A stretch of 28,611 nucleotides of DNA from PALSA-1196 sp036833805. Its GTDB lineage: Bacteria > Pseudomonadota > Gammaproteobacteria > Steroidobacterales > Steroidobacteraceae. The DNA is taken from positions 1-28,611 of the forward strand of contig DAITPA010000021.1 of assembly GCA_036833805.1 (NCBI GenBank), given 5' to 3'. How positions within the stretch are numbered: position 1 is the first letter of the stretch; each line of letters begins with the position of its first letter. Below the pieces are notes generated by a model, which had not been told where the DNA came from, made no database searches, and saw only the letters and a program-made list of their open reading frames with translations. Below, one piece after another: positions 13,745-22,197 of this stretch. The position numbers and the translations under genes were made by a program.

Positions 13745-16015
13745 GTGTTGTCCAACGAACTTGAATACTGTCTCAACGATGCGTTTCATCGCGCGCGCGA
13801 GGCGCGTCACGAGTATCTGACCGTCGAGCATCTGTTGCTCGCGATTCTCGACACGCCCAAGGTGCGCGAGATCCTGCGTGCCTGCGGCGCGGACCTCACC
13901 AAGCTTAAGCAGGAGCTCAAAGATCACGTCGATCAGGCGACCCCGCACGTCGGGGAATCCGAGGAGCGCGAGGTGCAGCCGACGCTCGGTTTCCAGAGGG
14001 TGCTGCAGCGCGCCGTGTTTCACGTGCAGTCAAGCGGCAAGAAGGAAGTGGGCGTGGGCAACGTGCTGGTCGCGATCTTCAGCGAAAAGCAGAGCCACTC
14101 GGTGTTCCTTCTGAACCGCCAGCATGTCGCGCGGCTCGATGTGGTCAACTACATCTCCCACGGACTCTCAAAGATCGCCGATGAGCGCACCGACAAGGAG
14201 GAGACGCAGACCGATCCGGACCGTGATCCCGAGGGCGCCGGCAGTGCGCTCGACAAATACGCAACGAATTTAAACCGCCGCGCGCAGGAGGGTCGTATCG
14301 ATCCGCTTATCGGGCGCAAGCTTGAGATCGAGCGCACGGTCGAGATCCTGTGCCGGCGGCGCAAGAACAATCCCCTGTATGTTGGCGAGGCCGGGGTCGG
14401 CAAGACCGCCATCGCCGAAGGGCTCGCACGCCTCATCGTTGAAGGCAAAGTGCCCGACGTGCTCTCCGACTGCACGGTGTACGCGCTTGACATGGGCGCT
14501 CTCATCGCCGGCACGAAATATCGCGGTGATTTCGAGAAGCGTCTGAAGGGCGTCATCACGGAGCTGAAGAAGCAGCCCGGCGCGATCCTGTTCATCGATG
14601 AGATCCACACGGTCATCGGTGCGGGCGCCGCATCCGGCGGCGTCATGGATGCTTCCAATCTCATTAAACCGGTACTGACGAACGGCGAGCTGCGCTGCAT
14701 CGGCTCGACCACTTATCAGGAATATCGCGGCATCTTCGAAAAGGATCACGCGCTCGCACGGCGTTTTCAGAAGATCGACGTGGTCGAGCCTTCGGTAGAG
14801 GAGACGATTGAGATCCTCTTGGGTTTGAAGAGCCGCTTCGAGGAGCACCACAGCATTGTCTACGCCGTGGATGCGATGCGTGCGGCCGCCGAGCTCTCCG
14901 CGCGGCACATCACCGAACGGCATCTGCCCGACAAGGCGATCGATGTGGTCGATGAAGCTGGCGCACGGTTGCGCTTAAAGCCGATCGCCGAGCGCGAGCA
15001 CACGGTCGAAGTGCGCCACATCGAAGAAGTTGTTGCGCGCATGGCGCGCATTCCGCCGAAGAGCGTTTCCACGTCCGACCGCGAGGTGCTGAAGAATCTT
15101 GAGCGTAATTTGAAGCTCGTGATTTTCGGGCAGGATCGGGCAGTTGAGTCGCTCGCCGCGGCAATCAAGATGGCGCGCTCGGGTCTAGGTGATCAGAGAA
15201 AACCGCTCGGCAATTTCCTGCTCGCAGGGCCGACCGGTGTCGGCAAGACCGAAGTCACCCGGCAGCTTGCGATCGCCATGGGAATCGAGTTCCTGCGCTT
15301 TGACATGTCGGAGTACATGGAGCGGCATACGGTCTCGCGTCTCATCGGCGCGCCGCCGGGCTATGTCGGCTTCGACCAGGGCGGCCTTATGACCGAGGCG
15401 ATCACGAAGCATCCGCACTGCGTGCTGCTGCTAGATGAGATCGAGAAGGCTCATCCGGACGTGTTCAACCTTCTCTTGCAGGTGATGGACCACGGTACGC
15501 TCACCGACAACAACGGCAGAAAAGCCGACTTCCGTCACGTCATCATCGTCATGACGACCAATGCCGGCGCACAGGAGATGAGCCGGCCATCGATTGGCTT
15601 CATGCACGCCGACAACTCAAGCGACGGCATGGAGGCGATCAAACGGCTCTTCACGCCGGAATTTCGTAACCGGCTCGATGCGGTGATTCAGTTTGCGCCG
15701 CTCGACAAGGCAACGATTGAGCGCGTCGTCGACAAGCTCATCGTCGAAGTCGAAATGCAGCTCGAGCAGAAGGGCGTCACCTTGACGGTCGAGGATGCCG
15801 CGCGCAGCTGGATCGCTGAGAAGGGCTACGATCCCAAGATGGGTGCGCGGCCGATGGCGCGCATCATCCAGGAGCACATCAAGCGTCCGCTCGCCGAGGA
15901 ACTGCTGTTCGGTAGCTTGGCAGGCGGCGGGCAGGTGCTGGTATCGGTGGCCGCGGATCGCTCGAAGCTCGAATTCGAATGCTCGTCCGCGAAAGAGCCC
16001 GAGGTCACCGTCTAA
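13745..16015 (+). CDS. clpA: ClpA, ATP-dependent Clp protease ATP-binding subunit
   Basis: AAA+ unfoldase that feeds ClpP. The 756-aa length is close to the 758 of E. coli. The N-domain repeats (LEYCLNDAFHRAREARHEYLTVEHLLLAIL) bind ClpS. The D1 Walker A is GEAGVGKT (214-221) with Walker B LFIDEIHT. The D2 Walker A is GPTGVGKT (495-502) with LLLDEIEKAHPDV. The ClpP-docking loop is I617-G618-F619; E. coli has IGL at the same positions. GTG 13745 is the start; TTG 13748 would also give an E. coli-like N-terminus. AAAGG lies 7 nt upstream. The TAA abuts the infA stop with no gap. Confidence 0.97.
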   Translation: MLSNELEYCLNDAFHRAREARHEYLTVEHLLLAILDTPKVREILRACGADLTKLKQELKDHVDQATPHVGESEEREVQPTLGFQRVLQRAVFHVQSSGKKEVGVGNVLVAIFSEKQSHSVFLLNRQHVARLDVVNYISHGLSKIADERTDKEETQTDPDRDPEGAGSALDKYATNLNRRAQEGRIDPLIGRKLEIERTVEILCRRRKNNPLYVGEAGVGKTAIAEGLARLIVEGKVPDVLSDCTVYALDMGALIAGTKYRGDFEKRLKGVITELKKQPGAILFIDEIHTVIGAGAASGGVMDASNLIKPVLTNGELRCIGSTTYQEYRGIFEKDHALARRFQKIDVVEPSVEETIEILLGLKSRFEEHHSIVYAVDAMRAAAELSARHITERHLPDKAIDVVDEAGARLRLKPIAEREHTVEVRHIEEVVARMARIPPKSVSTSDREVLKNLERNLKLVIFGQDRAVESLAAAIKMARSGLGDQRKPLGNFLLAGPTGVGKTEVTRQLAIAMGIEFLRFDMSEYMERHTVSRLIGAPPGYVGFDQGGLMTEAITKHPHCVLLLDEIEKAHPDVFNLLLQVMDHGTLTDNNGRKADFRHVIIVMTTNAGAQEMSRPSIGFMHADNSSDGMEAIKRLFTPEFRNRLDAVIQFAPLDKATIERVVDKLIVEVEMQLEQKGVTLTVEDAARSWIAEKGYDPKMGARPMARIIQEHIKRPLAEELLFGSLAGGGQVLVSVAADRSKLEFECSSAKEPEVTV

Positions 16016-16234
16016 TCAACGGCCTCGGTAGATGATGCGGCCCTTGGTGAGGTCGTAGGGCGTCATCTCCACGGTCACTTGGTCGCCGGTTAGTATGCGG
16101 ATGTAGTTTTTACGCATTTTCCCGGAGATGTGCGCCGTGACGATGTGTCCGTTTTTGAGTTTTACGCGAAAAGTGGTATTGGGGAGGGTCTCGACGACCT
16201 CGCCTTCCAACTGAATCGCGTCTTCTTTTGCCAT
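16016..16234 (-). CDS. infA: Translation initiation factor IF-1
   Basis: Binds the 30S A site during initiation. The 72-aa protein is a single OB-fold almost identical in pattern to E. coli IF-1: MAKEDAIQLEGEVVETLPN, then GHIVTAHISGKMRKNYIRILTGD and the C-terminal KGRIIYR. ATG 16234 gives exactly the family length; an extension to 16273 is rejected. No clear Shine-Dalgarno is visible. It lies 40 bp downstream of aat on the same strand, so it may be the last gene of a trxB-DUF482-aat-infA transcript or have its own promoter in that gap. Confidence 0.97.
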   Translation of the reverse strand: MAKEDAIQLEGEVVETLPNTTFRVKLKNGHIVTAHISGKMRKNYIRILTGDQVTVEMTPYDLTKGRIIYRGR

Positions 16235-16274
16235 GGGGGCGCGGATTCTGCATAAACCCTCGCGGCAATGCAAT

Positions 16275-16973
16275 TTACTTGGTGGGATTCTTCAGCGGCA
16301 GCGCCTCGTTTGCCGCGTGCTCGCTCACCAGAGCACGAAAATCCGCACGGGTTATTGCCCGACTTCCGAGGCTTTGGAGGTGCTGCGAGGGCAGCTGGCA
16401 ATCGATCACGACGATGTCGTTGCAAAGGCACGCCTGCACCAGATGCGCAAGCGCAACCTTCGATGCGTCGCGTTCGCGGCTGAACATCGATTCGCCGAAG
16501 AAGACGCCTCCCAGGCGCACCCCGTACAGGCCGCCGACGAGCGCTCCTTGCCGATACGTCTCAACGCTGTGCGCGTAGCCGCGTTCATGCAGCTCGAGGT
16601 AAGCGGTTTGCATATCGTGCGTGATCCATGTGCCCACACTCTGCGCGCGCGGCGCGGCGCACGCTGTGATGACGGCACGGAAGTCGCGGTCGATTGCGCT
16701 CTGGTAACCGCGATTGCGCAGTGCCTTCGCTAAGCTGCGCGAGGCGCGAAATTCCTCGGGAAACAGCACCGCACGCGGGTCGGGCGCCCACCATAGGACC
16801 GGCTGGCCGGGCGAGTACCACGGAAAGATGCTCAGGCGATACGCCGCGAGCAACCGCGGCACAGACAAGTCGCCACCTGCGGCGAGCAGGCCCGCGGGCT
16901 CATCGAGCGCCTGTTCAAGCGCCGGGAAGTCCTCTGGCGCATCCCGTGCCGAGAGCCACGTCAGGGTCTTCAC
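16275..16973 (-). CDS. aat: Leucyl/phenylalanyl-tRNA--protein transferase
   Basis: Transfers Leu or Phe from aminoacyl-tRNA to proteins with N-terminal Arg or Lys, creating the degron read by ClpS. The 232-aa protein shows GLLAAGGDLS (28-37), YRLSIFPWY (45-53), WWAPDPRAVLFP (61-72) and GGLYGVRLGGVFFGESMFS (about 148-166), all Aat hallmarks. It starts at GTG 16973, directly after the TAG of the upstream gene (TAG|GTG), so translation is likely coupled. The clpS-clpA genes lie about 260 bp beyond its 3' end on the opposite strand. Confidence 0.95.
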   Translation of the reverse strand: MKTLTWLSARDAPEDFPALEQALDEPAGLLAAGGDLSVPRLLAAYRLSIFPWYSPGQPVLWWAPDPRAVLFPEEFRASRSLAKALRNRGYQSAIDRDFRAVITACAAPRAQSVGTWITHDMQTAYLELHERGYAHSVETYRQGALVGGLYGVRLGGVFFGESMFSRERDASKVALAHLVQACLCNDIVVIDCQLPSQHLQSLGSRAITRADFRALVSEHAANEALPLKNPTK

Positions 16974-18119
16974 CTAGGCGTTCTTCTCCGCCGAATCGCG
17001 ATACGGCACATGCGCCTGCACTTCCTTCGCATACTCATCGACGGAGGCGCCTTCACGCAGAAGGTAGTCGTCGATCGCCGCGCGCAGGCGCGGATCACGG
17101 ATGAAATGAGCGGACCAAGTGAGCGCCGGCTCGAAGCCGCGACTCACTTTGTGCTCGCCCTGGGTGCCGGGTTCAAAGCGCGCAATGCCCCGCTCGATGC
17201 AGAAATCAATGCCCTGGTGATAACAGGCTTCAAAATGCAGGCTGTGATATTCGGCCGCCGCTCCCCAGTAGCGCCCGTAGAGCGCCTCCGGACACCAGAA
17301 AAATACCGCAGCCGCCACCGCTTCGCCGGCGTACACGGCGACTTTCACCATGAGCTGGTGTCCTAATGTGCGCGCGATTTCGCCGAAGAACGCGCGACTG
17401 AGATAGGGCTCGTGCCCATGACGTCGAAAGGTGTCGCGATGCAGGGCATACACGCGATCCAGCAAGGACTTGTCAAGATCGCCTCCGAAGCGCGTTTCAA
17501 AGCGGATACCGCTCTCGGCAACCCGGCGTCGTTCGCGGCGTGCTTTTTTGCGTTTCTCCGCAGTGAAGCTTTGAAGATAGTCATCAAAGCTTGCGTAGCC
17601 GCGATTCGTCCAATGAAACTGGCAGTCACGGCGCATGAGCCAGCCCGCCTGTGTGCAGGCGAGCTTGGCGGGCTCATCGAGAAAGAGCGCGTGCGCAGAA
17701 GAGAGCGACTCATCGAGCGTATAGGCTTCGATGTCGTCGATGAGGCGCGCGGCCGAGCTCGCGTGCGCGTCTGGGCGCAGCAACAGACGCGGGCCGGTCG
17801 CCGGCGTGAAGGGAACCGCGATGGTGAGCTTGGGGTAGTACTGGCCGCCCGCGCGCTTGTAGGCCTGCGCCCAGGCGAAATCGAACACGAACTCTCCGTA
17901 GGAGTGCGTCTTCACGAATGTCGGGACCGCCGCTACGAGTCCGCGCGCATCCTGCAGTGTGAAATAGCGCGGCTCCCAGCCCGTGCGGCCGCCAACGCAG
18001 CCGGTGTGTTCGAGCGCCGCGAAAAACTCATGGCGCAGGAAGGGCATGTGCGTGCCGCCGAGCGCGTTCCATTCACGCGGCTCAATCGCATCGATGTCCG
18101 AGTGAACGGCGCTTCGCAT
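16974..18119 (-). CDS. FemAB-like / GNAT-fold protein of the DUF482 family
   Basis: A 381-aa cytosolic-looking protein of the DUF482 (FemAB-like, peptidogalycan biosynthesis/recognition) family, without an established substrate. Recognisable stretches are FLRHEFFAALEHTGCVG, KTHSYGEFVFDFAWA, YYPKLTIAVPFTPATGPRLL, a KRKKARRERR basic helix, and GRYWGAAAEYHSLHFEACYHQGIDFCI followed by FEPGTQGEHKVSRGF. The FemAB-like fold is a GNAT-related fold used by aminoacyl-tRNA-dependent transferases. ATG 18119 lies four bases after the trxB stop; a longer in-frame extension into trxB has no family similarity. It sits where enterics carry cydCD. Confidence 0.85.
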   Translation of the reverse strand: MRSAVHSDIDAIEPREWNALGGTHMPFLRHEFFAALEHTGCVGGRTGWEPRYFTLQDARGLVAAVPTFVKTHSYGEFVFDFAWAQAYKRAGGQYYPKLTIAVPFTPATGPRLLLRPDAHASSAARLIDDIEAYTLDESLSSAHALFLDEPAKLACTQAGWLMRRDCQFHWTNRGYASFDDYLQSFTAEKRKKARRERRRVAESGIRFETRFGGDLDKSLLDRVYALHRDTFRRHGHEPYLSRAFFGEIARTLGHQLMVKVAVYAGEAVAAAVFFWCPEALYGRYWGAAAEYHSLHFEACYHQGIDFCIERGIARFEPGTQGEHKVSRGFEPALTWSAHFIRDPRLRAAIDDYLLREGASVDEYAKEVQAHVPYRDSAEKNA

Positions 18120-18123
18120 TCCC

Positions 18124-19089
18124 TTAGGATCCGCCGGCGTCGAGCCCCTCAAGATAGCGGTCGGCATCAAGCGCCGCCATGCAGCCGGCGCCCGCGGAGG
18201 TGATCGCTTGGCGGTAGACGTGGTCGGCCACATCGCCCGCCGCGAACACCCCGGGCACGGTGGTTGCGGTGGCATCGCCGGCCAGGCCACTGTGCACGAC
18301 AATGTAGCCGCCGCGCGTATCGAGCTGCCCGGTGAAGAGCGTGGTATTGGGCGTGTGGCCGATAGCGACGAACAGCCCCGTCACCGCAAGCTTGCGGGTG
18401 CCGCTGCCCGCGACCTCCGTTAGACGCACGCCATTCACGCCGTTGTCATCGCCCAGCACCTCATCGACAGTGTGGTTCCACACGGTTGAAATCTTGCCGG
18501 CCTCAACCTGCTCGAACAGTCGCGTCTGCAGAATCTTCTCGGCGCGCAGTTTGTCGCGGCGGTGCACGAGGGTTACGTGTGCGGCGATGTGCGAGAGGTA
18601 CAAGGCCTCCTCCACGGCGGTGTTGCCGCCGCCCACGATTGCAACGCGCTGCTGTCGAAAGAAAAACCCGTCGCAGGTCGCGCAAGCCGATACGCCCTTG
18701 CCGCGAAATCTCTCCTCCGACGGAATGCCGAGGTACATGGCGGTGGCGCCGGTTGCGATGATGAGGGCATCGCAGGTGTAGACAGCGCCGTGTCCCTGTA
18801 ATTCAAATGGGCGCTTGGCAAGCTCAACTTTGTCGATGTGATCGTTGACGATCTCGGTCGCGAAGCGCTCAGCGTGACGGCGCATGCGCTCCATGAGCGC
18901 GGGCCCCTGCAAGCCCTCGACATCGCCTGGCCAGTTGTCGACATCCGTGGTCGTCATGAGCTGTCCGCCCTGCTCGACGCCGGTGATCAGCAGCGGTGCG
19001 CGATTGGCGCGCGCCGCGTACACGGCCGCACTGTAGCCGGCGGGCCCCGAGCCGAGAATAATCAGGCGGTTGTGACGGCGATTTTTCAT
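18124..19089 (-). CDS. trxB: Thioredoxin reductase
   Basis: FAD- and NADPH-dependent enzyme that keeps thioredoxin reduced. The 321-aa protein has the FAD motif GSGPAG (13-18), the redox pair CATC (C136, C139), the NADPH motif GGGNTAVEEALYL, HRRDKLRAEK, and the C-terminal FAD motif GVFAAGDVADHVYRQAITSAG. It aligns closely with E. coli TrxB over its whole length. The start is ATG 19089. It leads the leftward run trxB-DUF482-aat-infA. A -10 with TGn extension lies about 25 bp upstream. Confidence 0.97.
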   Translation of the reverse strand: MKNRRHNRLIILGSGPAGYSAAVYAARANRAPLLITGVEQGGQLMTTTDVDNWPGDVEGLQGPALMERMRRHAERFATEIVNDHIDKVELAKRPFELQGHGAVYTCDALIIATGATAMYLGIPSEERFRGKGVSACATCDGFFFRQQRVAIVGGGNTAVEEALYLSHIAAHVTLVHRRDKLRAEKILQTRLFEQVEAGKISTVWNHTVDEVLGDDNGVNGVRLTEVAGSGTRKLAVTGLFVAIGHTPNTTLFTGQLDTRGGYIVVHSGLAGDATATTVPGVFAAGDVADHVYRQAITSAGAGCMAALDADRYLEGLDAGGS

Positions 19090-19113
19090 GGAAGCGGATT
19101 TGGTTTCAGGTTC

Positions 19114-19175
19114 ATAATAGCAACTCTCCCCCCAGCCTCTCGACCTTGTTGGCTTGGGGTTCTGACCCGTAGAAT
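19114..19175. promoter_or_regulatory. Divergent trxB (-) and ftsK (+) promoters
   Basis: Minus strand: extended -10 TGCTATTAT (hexamer 19114-19119) for trxB, with no good -35. Plus strand: TTGTTG (19146-19151), an 18-nt spacer and TAGAAT (19170-19175) for ftsK. In E. coli lrp sits in this interval; here it is only 125 bp. Confidence 0.5.
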
Positions 19176-19214
19176 CAAGCTGCTACGGCATTTTCATCGC
19201 AAAGGGCGCAAGAA

Positions 19215-21539
19215 TTGTCGGACTCCTCCGCGCGCGCGCGCGCTCCGGTTCGTTTTACAGCCGCGGTTCACCGCGGGCTGCGCGAGAGCGCATTCATTGC
19301 GCTCGGGGTCGTGGCGATTGTGCTGTTCGCGGCGCTCGCATCCTATAGCCCAGAGGATCGCGGATACTCATCCACCGGCGACTCATCCGTCATTCAAAAC
19401 CGCGTCGGACCCATCGGCGCGTGGCTTGCTGATGCGCTTTTCTTTCTCTTCGGCCGGCCCGCGTTCCTGTTTCCCTTCATGTTCGCGCTGTGGTGCTGGG
19501 CGCTGTTACGCACGCGCGGCAAGAATGAGCCGGGCTCGCGCGCCAATACGGCGGTGCGCTTCGGCGGATTCGTACTCGTCCTCGTGGCGAGCTGCGGGCT
19601 TGCGACGCTGCACTGGGATGCGGGCGTCTTGCGCCAGACGGCCGGCGGGGTGCTGGGCCGCCTCGTCGGGCAGGGGCTCGCGACGGGCTTGAACTTCCTC
19701 GGTGCGACGCTGCTCTTGCTCGCCGCCTGGATGGGCGGCTTGTCGCTTGCCTTCGGTGTCTCGTGGCTCACGATCATGGATCGTTTGGGTGCCTGGACCT
19801 GGGAAAGCATTGGCTGGGCACGCGCGCGCTGGTGGACAGCCCGGGATGTCGCGCAGGGGCGCGAGCGCAAGCAGGCGCGCAAGGATGCCGCCAACACCGA
19901 GCACAGGAAATCAGCGGCGCGCTTGCCGCCGCGCATCGATACCGCGCCCGCGCCGTTCGCCAAGAGTGAACGTGTGGAGAAGGAGCGTCAGGCCTCTTTG
20001 TTTGAGCCACCCGCTGCCAACGAATTGCCGGCGTTGAATCTGCTCGATGATCCGCCGCAGGCGGAGGTGTCGTATTCGGCCGAGGCGCTGGAGGCGCTCT
20101 CGCGGCTCGTCGAGATGAAGCTCAAGGACTTTGACATCGACGCGGAAGTCGTCGCAGTCCAGCCCGGCCCGGTCGTGACGCGCTTTGAGCTGCGGCCGGC
20201 CCCGGGTGTCAAGGCGAGTCAGATTACCGTACTTGCCAAGGATCTGGCGCGAGCGCTCGCGGTCTTAAGCGTGCGCGTCGTCGAGGTCATCCCCGGCAAG
20301 AATGTGATGGGTCTTGAGATCGCGAATGAGAAGCGCGAGATCGTGACGTTAGGCGAAATCGTTCGCTCGAAGGCGTATGACGACATGCATTCGCCACTGG
20401 CGCTCGCGCTCGGCAAGGACATTGGTGGCCACCCGGTGGTTGCGGATCTGGCACGCATGCCGCACCTCTTGATCGCCGGCACGACGGGCTCGGGCAAATC
20501 CGTCGCCATCAACGCGATGGTGCTGTCGCTGCTCTACAAGTCGACTGCTGAGCATGTGCGGCTTGTCATGATTGATCCGAAGATGTTGGAGTTGTCCGTG
20601 TACGAGGGCATCCCGCATCTGCTCGCGCCCGTGGTTACCGACATGAAGCAGGCCGCAAATGCGCTGCGCTGGAGCGTCGCGGAGATGGAGCGGCGCTACC
20701 AGCTGATGTCGGCGCTCGGCGTACGCAACATCGCAGGCTTCAACCGCCGCGTGGGCGAGGCCATCAAAGAGGGCAAGCCAATCCGCGATCTGGTACTACT
20801 GCAGCGCGCCGCCAACGATCCGACGATCGATCAGTCGCAGATACCGGACTTGACGCCGCTTCCCTACATCGTCGTGATCATCGATGAGCTCGCGGATCTC
20901 ATGATGGTCGTCGGTAAGAAAGTTGAGGAGCTGATCGCGCGCCTGGCCCAGAAGGCGCGCGCTTCGGGCATTCACCTGGTACTTGCGACCCAGCGGCCGT
21001 CGGTCGATGTCATCACCGGCCTCATCAAGGCGAACATTCCCTGCCGCATCGCCTTTCAGGTCTCGGCACGCGTGGATTCCCGCACGATCCTCGATCAGAT
21101 GGGCGCGGAGACTCTGCTCGGGCACGGCGACATGCTGTATCTGCCCGCCGGCACCTCGCTGCCGACGCGCGTGCACGGCGCTTTTGTTTCGGATCAGGAA
21201 GTGCATCGTGTGGTCAATGCGCTGAAGGGCGCGCCGCCCAACTATGTGGATGAAGTGCTGTCAGGGCCGCGCACGCCGATCGCGGGCTTTCCGGAGGAGG
21301 GCGAGGAGTTCGCCTCCGCTGACAGCGAAGATGCCGAGCAGGATCCTTTGTACGACGAGGCGGTGAAGATTGTGACGACCGAGCGCAAGCCGTCGATCTC
21401 GTATGTGCAGCGCCGTCTGAAAATTGGCTACAACCGCGCCGCTAGGCTCCTCGAAGCGATGGAAACGGCGGGCCTCGTCGGCTCTTTGCAGACGAACGGC
21501 GCGCGCGAAGTGCTCGTACCCGCGCCGCGGGGGGAGTGA
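19215..21539 (+). CDS. ftsK: DNA translocase FtsK
   Basis: Septum-anchored DNA pump that clears chromosomes and activates XerCD. The 774-aa protein has hydrophobic segments near residues 25-44, 66-98, 113-133 and 158-184, a short charged linker (about 195-275), the alpha/beta motor with Walker A GTTGSGKS (422-429) and VIIDELADLMM, and the C-terminal gamma winged helix (ISYVQRRLKIGYNRAARLLEAME) that reads KOPS. The linker is far shorter than in the 1329-aa E. coli protein. It starts at TTG 19215 with AAAGGG eight bases upstream. lolA follows after 3 bp. Confidence 0.96.
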   Translation: MSDSSARARAPVRFTAAVHRGLRESAFIALGVVAIVLFAALASYSPEDRGYSSTGDSSVIQNRVGPIGAWLADALFFLFGRPAFLFPFMFALWCWALLRTRGKNEPGSRANTAVRFGGFVLVLVASCGLATLHWDAGVLRQTAGGVLGRLVGQGLATGLNFLGATLLLLAAWMGGLSLAFGVSWLTIMDRLGAWTWESIGWARARWWTARDVAQGRERKQARKDAANTEHRKSAARLPPRIDTAPAPFAKSERVEKERQASLFEPPAANELPALNLLDDPPQAEVSYSAEALEALSRLVEMKLKDFDIDAEVVAVQPGPVVTRFELRPAPGVKASQITVLAKDLARALAVLSVRVVEVIPGKNVMGLEIANEKREIVTLGEIVRSKAYDDMHSPLALALGKDIGGHPVVADLARMPHLLIAGTTGSGKSVAINAMVLSLLYKSTAEHVRLVMIDPKMLELSVYEGIPHLLAPVVTDMKQAANALRWSVAEMERRYQLMSALGVRNIAGFNRRVGEAIKEGKPIRDLVLLQRAANDPTIDQSQIPDLTPLPYIVVIIDELADLMMVVGKKVEELIARLAQKARASGIHLVLATQRPSVDVITGLIKANIPCRIAFQVSARVDSRTILDQMGAETLLGHGDMLYLPAGTSLPTRVHGAFVSDQEVHRVVNALKGAPPNYVDEVLSGPRTPIAGFPEEGEEFASADSEDAEQDPLYDEAVKIVTTERKPSISYVQRRLKIGYNRAARLLEAMETAGLVGSLQTNGAREVLVPAPRGE

Positions 21540-21542
21540 GCC

Positions 21543-22190
21543 TTGCGAGGTTCAACTGCGCTGGTCCTGCTGCTGACGCTTCTCGTGAACGCTGCCTGGA
21601 GTGAGACGCCGGATCGCGTCACGCTTCTGGATCGCTATCTTGAGGGGCTGCAGACACTGCGTGCGAATTTCTCGCAGACGCTCACCGATTCGCATGGCGC
21701 TGAAATCGATCACGGCGCGGGGACTCTCGTGGTGTCGCGCCCCGGCAAACTTCGCTGGGAGCTGCGACCGCAAGGTGCGCGCGGGGGCGCAGGCGAACTT
21801 ATGGTGGCGGACGGCAAAAATGTTTGGTTCTACGATCGCGATCTTGCGCAGGTGAGCGTTAAGCCGATCGACGCGGGCCTATCCGGCACGCCGGCAATGC
21901 TGTTGTCAGGAGGCGTCGATGTGCGGCGTAATTTTGTGTTGAACGATGCCGGCGAGCGCGATGGTTTGAATTGGGTTTCCGTCGAGCCGCGTGCTGCCGA
22001 TTCGGACTTCCGGCGCGCGCGCCTCGGCTTCGCGCACGGCGACCTCACGCGCATGGTTCTCGATGATAAGCTCGGACAGACAGCGAACATTGTCTTTGAC
22101 CATGCGGTGCGCAATGGCCCGGTCGCTGCCGACGAGGTGAGCTTCACGCCGCCGGCGGGAGCAGATGTCATTGGCACCCCACGCCCGTAA
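21543..22190 (+). CDS. lolA: Outer-membrane lipoprotein carrier protein LolA
   Basis: Periplasmic chaperone that ferries lipoproteins from LolCDE to LolB. The 215-aa precursor has a clear signal peptide (residues 1-20, cut after AWS). The mature part begins with LLDRYLEGLQTLRANFSQTL and contains GTLVVSRPGKLRWEL and VADGKNVWFYDRDLAQVSV, all typical of LolA. Start TTG 21543 follows GGGGGAG by about 6 nt. Its position between ftsK and rarA is the same as in E. coli and Pseudomonas. It would serve the Lpp-like lipoprotein encoded at 5564-5878. Confidence 0.94.
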   Translation: MRGSTALVLLLTLLVNAAWSETPDRVTLLDRYLEGLQTLRANFSQTLTDSHGAEIDHGAGTLVVSRPGKLRWELRPQGARGGAGELMVADGKNVWFYDRDLAQVSVKPIDAGLSGTPAMLLSGGVDVRRNFVLNDAGERDGLNWVSVEPRAADSDFRRARLGFAHGDLTRMVLDDKLGQTANIVFDHAVRNGPVAADEVSFTPPAGADVIGTPRP

Positions 22191-22197
22191 CCGGCCG

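Noticed and set aside
19229..19243. GC-alternating run at the ftsK start
   Set aside because: Short and in a coding region (SARARAP); no sign of a functional repeat or Z-DNA role beyond composition.
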